The notes below the pieces were generated by a model that had not been told where the DNA came from, did not search any database, and saw nothing but the letters and a program-made list of their open reading frames with translations. Below, piece after piece: positions 39,463 through 42,250 of a DNA stretch of 42,250 nucleotides. The stretch covers positions 1 through 42,250 of the forward strand of contig CAMBQC010000005.1 in NCBI GenBank assembly GCA_945869855.1, read 5' to 3'. Every line of letters begins with the position of its first letter. Positions within the stretch are counted from its first letter, which is position 1. Both the position numbers and the translations under genes were made by a program. This stretch comes from Prosthecobacter debontii (lineage in GTDB: Bacteria > Verrucomicrobiota > Verrucomicrobiia > Verrucomicrobiales > Akkermansiaceae).

Positions 39463-40851
39463 ATGAAAAAAATCATCTCACTTTCCCTACTCGTTCTGTC
39501 AGCAGCAATTTCCCAGTCGCCGATTTCCGCCACCGCGAAACCCAACATCATTTTCATCATCGCGGACGATCTCGGATACGGCGACCTCGGCTGCTACGGC
39601 CAGAAAACAACCAAGACCCCGACGCTCGATAAGCTCGCGGCGGAGGGCATCCGTTTCACCCAGCACTACTCCGGCTGCACCGTCTGCGCACCCGCCCGCA
39701 GCACCCTAATGACCGGACTGGACACCGGAAGAACGTGGTTGCGCGGCAATGGCGAGTTCGAGCTGCGTACCGATCCCGAGGATCTCACGGTGGCCACCCT
39801 GATGCAACGCGCCGGATACCGCACCGCCATGGTCGGGAAATCCTGTGTCACGGGAAACACCCAGAACCCGGCGCGGGTGCTGGAGAAGGGCTTCGATGTA
39901 TTCTACGGCACGACCAGCCACAAGGACGGCCACTTCCGCTATCCGCTCTTCGTTTACGACCAGGAAAAAAAGATCGGGCTGGAGGGCAACAAGCTCCACT
40001 CCGGCAAATCCTACGACGCGGAGCTCTACACCGTCCGTGCCGAACGCTTCATCAAGGAAACCGAAGACCCGTTCTTCCTGCTGCTCTCCTACCCCATCCC
40101 GCACGCCGCCGTGCTGGGTCCGGAGGGATCCGTTCCGGGCGGAGCCGGCAAGAAGCACACTAAAGGCCACTACACGGAGGTGAAAAATCCGGCGGCGCAT
40201 TACCTCGCGATGGTCGAGGCGCTGGACGGATACGTCGGCCGCGTGGTCGCCGCGCTGAAGGAAAAGGGAGTCGAGAAAGACACGCTGATTATTTTCAGCA
40301 GCGACAACGGCCCGCACTTCGAGGGCGGCTACGATCCCACGATGCACAACTCCTCCGGCCCCCTGCGCGGCGGCAAGCGCGACCTTTACGAAGGCGGCAT
40401 CCGCGTGCCGATGATCGCGCATTGGCCCGCCGGAATCGCCAAGCCGGGCACCAGCGACCACGTCAGCGCGTTCTGGGATTTCCTGCCGACCGCCTGCGAA
40501 CTCGCTGGTGCCGAAACGCCCGCCGGCCTCAACGGCATCTCCTACGCACCCGCTCTCACCGGCAAGGGCGAGCAGGGCGCACACGATTTCCTCTACTGGG
40601 AATTCCACGAATCGGGCACCCGCCGCGCCCTGCGCCAGGGTGACTGGAAGCTGGTGCAATACGACCTTGAGAAAAAAGGGAAACCCGAACTCTACCACCT
40701 CGGACAAGACCTCGCGGAAACCAAAGACCTTTCGAAACAGGAGCCCGAACGCGTGGCCGACATGCTCATGCTGATGGACGGCCACCATACACCCTCGCCG
40801 ATCTTCCCGAACAAGGCGCTGGATCGGTCGCCGGTTTCCGAAACCCGCTGA
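39463..40851 (+). CDS. Secreted arylsulfatase (S1 family)
   Basis: 462 residues with a signal peptide (MKKIISLSLLVLSAAISQ). Metal site NIIFIIADDLGYGDLGCYG (Asp35-Asp36); nucleophile motif C75-A-P-A-R79 in VCAPARSTLMTG, the full formylglycine signature. A second metal site IIFSSDNGPHFEGGYDP is followed by RGGKRDLYEGGIRVPMIAHWP and a complete C-terminus (ELYHLGQDLAETKDLS). One oddity: the usual GKWHLG reads GKSCVTGN, so the histidine of this strongly conserved substrate-site motif is missing although the Lys remains. Activity may be altered. Its stop overlaps the next start (TGATG), so it is coupled to the FAD oxidoreductase. Confidence 0.93.
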   Translation: MKKIISLSLLVLSAAISQSPISATAKPNIIFIIADDLGYGDLGCYGQKTTKTPTLDKLAAEGIRFTQHYSGCTVCAPARSTLMTGLDTGRTWLRGNGEFELRTDPEDLTVATLMQRAGYRTAMVGKSCVTGNTQNPARVLEKGFDVFYGTTSHKDGHFRYPLFVYDQEKKIGLEGNKLHSGKSYDAELYTVRAERFIKETEDPFFLLLSYPIPHAAVLGPEGSVPGGAGKKHTKGHYTEVKNPAAHYLAMVEALDGYVGRVVAALKEKGVEKDTLIIFSSDNGPHFEGGYDPTMHNSSGPLRGGKRDLYEGGIRVPMIAHWPAGIAKPGTSDHVSAFWDFLPTACELAGAETPAGLNGISYAPALTGKGEQGAHDFLYWEFHESGTRRALRQGDWKLVQYDLEKKGKPELYHLGQDLAETKDLSKQEPERVADMLMLMDGHHTPSPIFPNKALDRSPVSETR

Positions 40852-42023
40852 TGATCGCGATGTGGACACACACAGCCGCAGCGTACAGAGTCGCGATCCA
40901 TCTGATCGCGGCCGTCATTCTGCCCGCGCTCGCGGCCCTTGCGCCGCAGGCGGCTGCGGATGCCTTGCATTACCACCGCCCGTCTGTGGCCGTGAAACCG
41001 GTGGCGCTCGAATGCGAGGTGGCCGTTTACGGCGGCACCTCCGCCGGAACCATCGCCGCGATCCAAGCCGCCCGCATGGGGCGGAAGACAATCCTGATTT
41101 CCTTCAACCAACACGTCGGCGGCCTGACCTCCGGCGGACTCACCGCCACCGATCTCGGGAAACCCGATTCCATCGGCGGCCTTGCGCTGGAGTTCTACGC
41201 GCGGCTCGGCGGCAAGACGGATTTCAAGGCTTCGTCCGCGGAGAAGCTCTACCGCGGCATGCTAACGGAAGCCGGTGTGACGGTGCTCCCCGGCCGCAAG
41301 CTGGAGTCGGTAAATATGGACGGCACCTTCGAGCCGGTGAATTTCTCCGAACTCCCCCCGCCCCGCCGCGGGCTGCCCGTGCCGCTGCGCAAGCTCTACG
41401 AAATGCGCGAGGAAATCTTCCAAGATCACGTCACCTACCAGCAGGGGCTGCTGTATTTCCTGGCGAACGATCCGCAGGTGCCGAAGGAGCTGCAAGAGCG
41501 CTCCCGGAAGTTCGGATTGGATCCCGGTGAGTTCAGGGAAACCGGCCACTGGCCTCACCAACTCTATATCCGCGAAGGCCGCCGCATGGTCTCGGACTAC
41601 GTGGTGACCCAGGCCGATTGCGAGGCGAAGCGGCTCGCGGAGGATTCCGTCGGCCTCGCCTCCTACCCGATGGACTCCCACTTCTGCCAGCGTGTGCCGG
41701 TGGAGGAAAACGGGGTGATGACCGTGCGCAATGAGGGAGGCTTCGGACACGATTGCGCCGGTCCCTACCCGGTTTCCTACCGCGCCATCGTCCCCAAAAA
41801 GGAGGAGTGCGAAAACCTGTTAGTTCCAGTAAGTCTCTCGGCCTCGCACGTCGCCTTCGGATCGATCCGCATGGAACCTATTTTCATGATCCTCGACCAA
41901 AGCGCGGGAACCGCCGCATCCTTCGCCATCGATAACCAAATTCCCGTCCAAGATGTGGATTACGAAAAACTGAAGCTACGCCTGGTCGCCGACGGACAAC
42001 GATTGAATTTCCCCACTCCATGA
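40851..42023 (+). CDS. FAD-dependent oxidoreductase, apparently missing its central third
   Basis: 390 residues, although family members (FAD_oxidored, PF12831 type) are usually 530-600. The N-terminal region has a signal peptide-like stretch, the FAD site VAVYGGTSAGTIAAIQAARMG and the family block HVGGLTSGGLTATDLG. The C-terminal half is normal: HVTYQQGLLYFLANDPQVP, GHWPHQLYIREGRRMV, YPMDSHFCQR, NLLVPVSLSASHVAFGSIRMEP. Between about residues 150 and 185 the sequence jumps. The expected DATYEGDLMA-type and NNHG-type blocks, about 150-200 residues, are absent without loss of frame. It is probably inactive or strongly altered. ATG overlaps the sulfatase stop, and its own stop overlaps the next ATG. 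Confidence 0.8.
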   Translation: MIAMWTHTAAAYRVAIHLIAAVILPALAALAPQAAADALHYHRPSVAVKPVALECEVAVYGGTSAGTIAAIQAARMGRKTILISFNQHVGGLTSGGLTATDLGKPDSIGGLALEFYARLGGKTDFKASSAEKLYRGMLTEAGVTVLPGRKLESVNMDGTFEPVNFSELPPPRRGLPVPLRKLYEMREEIFQDHVTYQQGLLYFLANDPQVPKELQERSRKFGLDPGEFRETGHWPHQLYIREGRRMVSDYVVTQADCEAKRLAEDSVGLASYPMDSHFCQRVPVEENGVMTVRNEGGFGHDCAGPYPVSYRAIVPKKEECENLLVPVSLSASHVAFGSIRMEPIFMILDQSAGTAASFAIDNQIPVQDVDYEKLKLRLVADGQRLNFPTP

Positions 42024-42250
42024 AAAGAACCCTGCTCATCACCGCCCTTCTCATCTCCGCGCCCTTCCTCCACGGCGAGGAATATGATGCCGGAGTCCCC
42101 AAGCCCACCCATGCCGAGGTGAGCTACGGCCCGCACGAACGCAACGTCCTCGATTTCTGGCAGGCGAAATCGGACAAGCCGACTCCGCTCGTCGTAGTGA
42201 TCCACGGCGGTGGTTGGAGCGGTGGGAGCAAGGAGCGCGTCAGCCGTTTC
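42020..42250 (+). CDS. Secreted alpha/beta hydrolase (esterase), N-terminal part (partial at window end)
   Basis: 77 codons are visible. A signal peptide (MKRTLLITALLISAPFLHGE) is followed by EVSYGPHERNVLDFWQA and the oxyanion motif VVVIHGGGWSGGSKER, typical of the BD-FAE/esterase group. The nucleophile and the rest lie beyond the window. ATG 42020 overlaps the FAD oxidoreductase stop (ATGA), giving a three-gene overlapping series with the arylsulfatase. It resembles the esterase at 13033-13950 in motif layout, so the two may be distant paralogues. Confidence 0.85.
   Translation, partial: MKRTLLITALLISAPFLHGEEYDAGVPKPTHAEVSYGPHERNVLDFWQAKSDKPTPLVVVIHGGGWSGGSKERVSRF

Noticed and set aside
39706-40869. 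387-aa minus-strand ORF
   Set aside because: Antisense of the arylsulfatase at 39463; Arg/Val/Gly-rich and without domain features.

Overview
The window looks like a chromosomal segment of a Verrucomicrobiota bacterium, probably near the Verrucomicrobiaceae. The evidence is indirect: moderately high GC, weak Shine-Dalgarno signals at many starts, several secreted sulfatases, a PEP-CTERM-type sorting tail, a lysine/alanine-rich histone-H1-like protein, and Gram-negative envelope genes such as lipoproteins with lipoboxes. No rRNA or taxonomic marker gene is present, so this placement is inferred.

Layout. 1-3 kb: the end of an M3 oligopeptidase, murG and an M42 peptidase. 3-10 kb (minus): a compact cluster of DUF2288, glutaredoxin, a giant alpha-2-macroglobulin with an intact thioester motif, and DUF2784. 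10.5-13.9 kb: a subtilisin-like peptidase running into a scar where a small lipoprotein gene meets the broken 3' end of a sulfatase, which is translationally coupled to an esterase. 14-16.6 kb: a PEP-CTERM protein with an FGE-like fold, then gene debris including an IS3-type transposase tail, next to tRNA-fMet. 16.7-20.9 kb: housekeeping genes (NAD kinase, a two-lobed LOG protein, a fungal-FCY1-type cytosine deaminase, a HAD phosphatase). 20.9-25.4 kb: an MGDG-synthase/UgtP-type glycosyltransferase divergent from an overlapping pair made of a one-TM protein and a five-TM LtaS/EptA-like enzyme with a threonine at the nucleophile position. 25.4-28.3 kb: pepP, trpF and tatD. 28.4-32.3 kb: a LysM lipoprotein, a cysteine-poor TlpA-like protein, a BlaI-like repressor fused to a histone-H1-like tail, a structured 3' region with a strong terminator, a secreted unknown and an M23 peptidase. 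32.3-42.25 kb: a catabolic region with an unusual GH1 enzyme, a PhoD-like phosphatase, sulfatases, an SGNH esterase, an FAD oxidoreductase and the start of an alpha/beta hydrolase.

How they work together. The last region and the 12-14 kb region look like polysaccharide or ester catabolism: sulfatases remove sulfate, SGNH and alpha/beta hydrolases remove acyl groups, and GH1 cleaves glycosides. Several members have decayed: one sulfatase has two frameshifts and a lost C-terminus, another is reduced to its two ends by an in-frame deletion, and the FAD oxidoreductase seems to lack its middle third. The 20.9-25.4 kb genes could form a small envelope glycolipid-modification unit.

Most notable items: (1) a GH1 enzyme whose inserted solute-binding domain appears circularly permuted; (2) the BlaI-H1 fusion; (3) the glycosyltransferase/LtaS-like pair; (4) the FCY1-type deaminase; (5) the clustered in-frame internal deletions. 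All calls are from reading the sequence; no database search was run.
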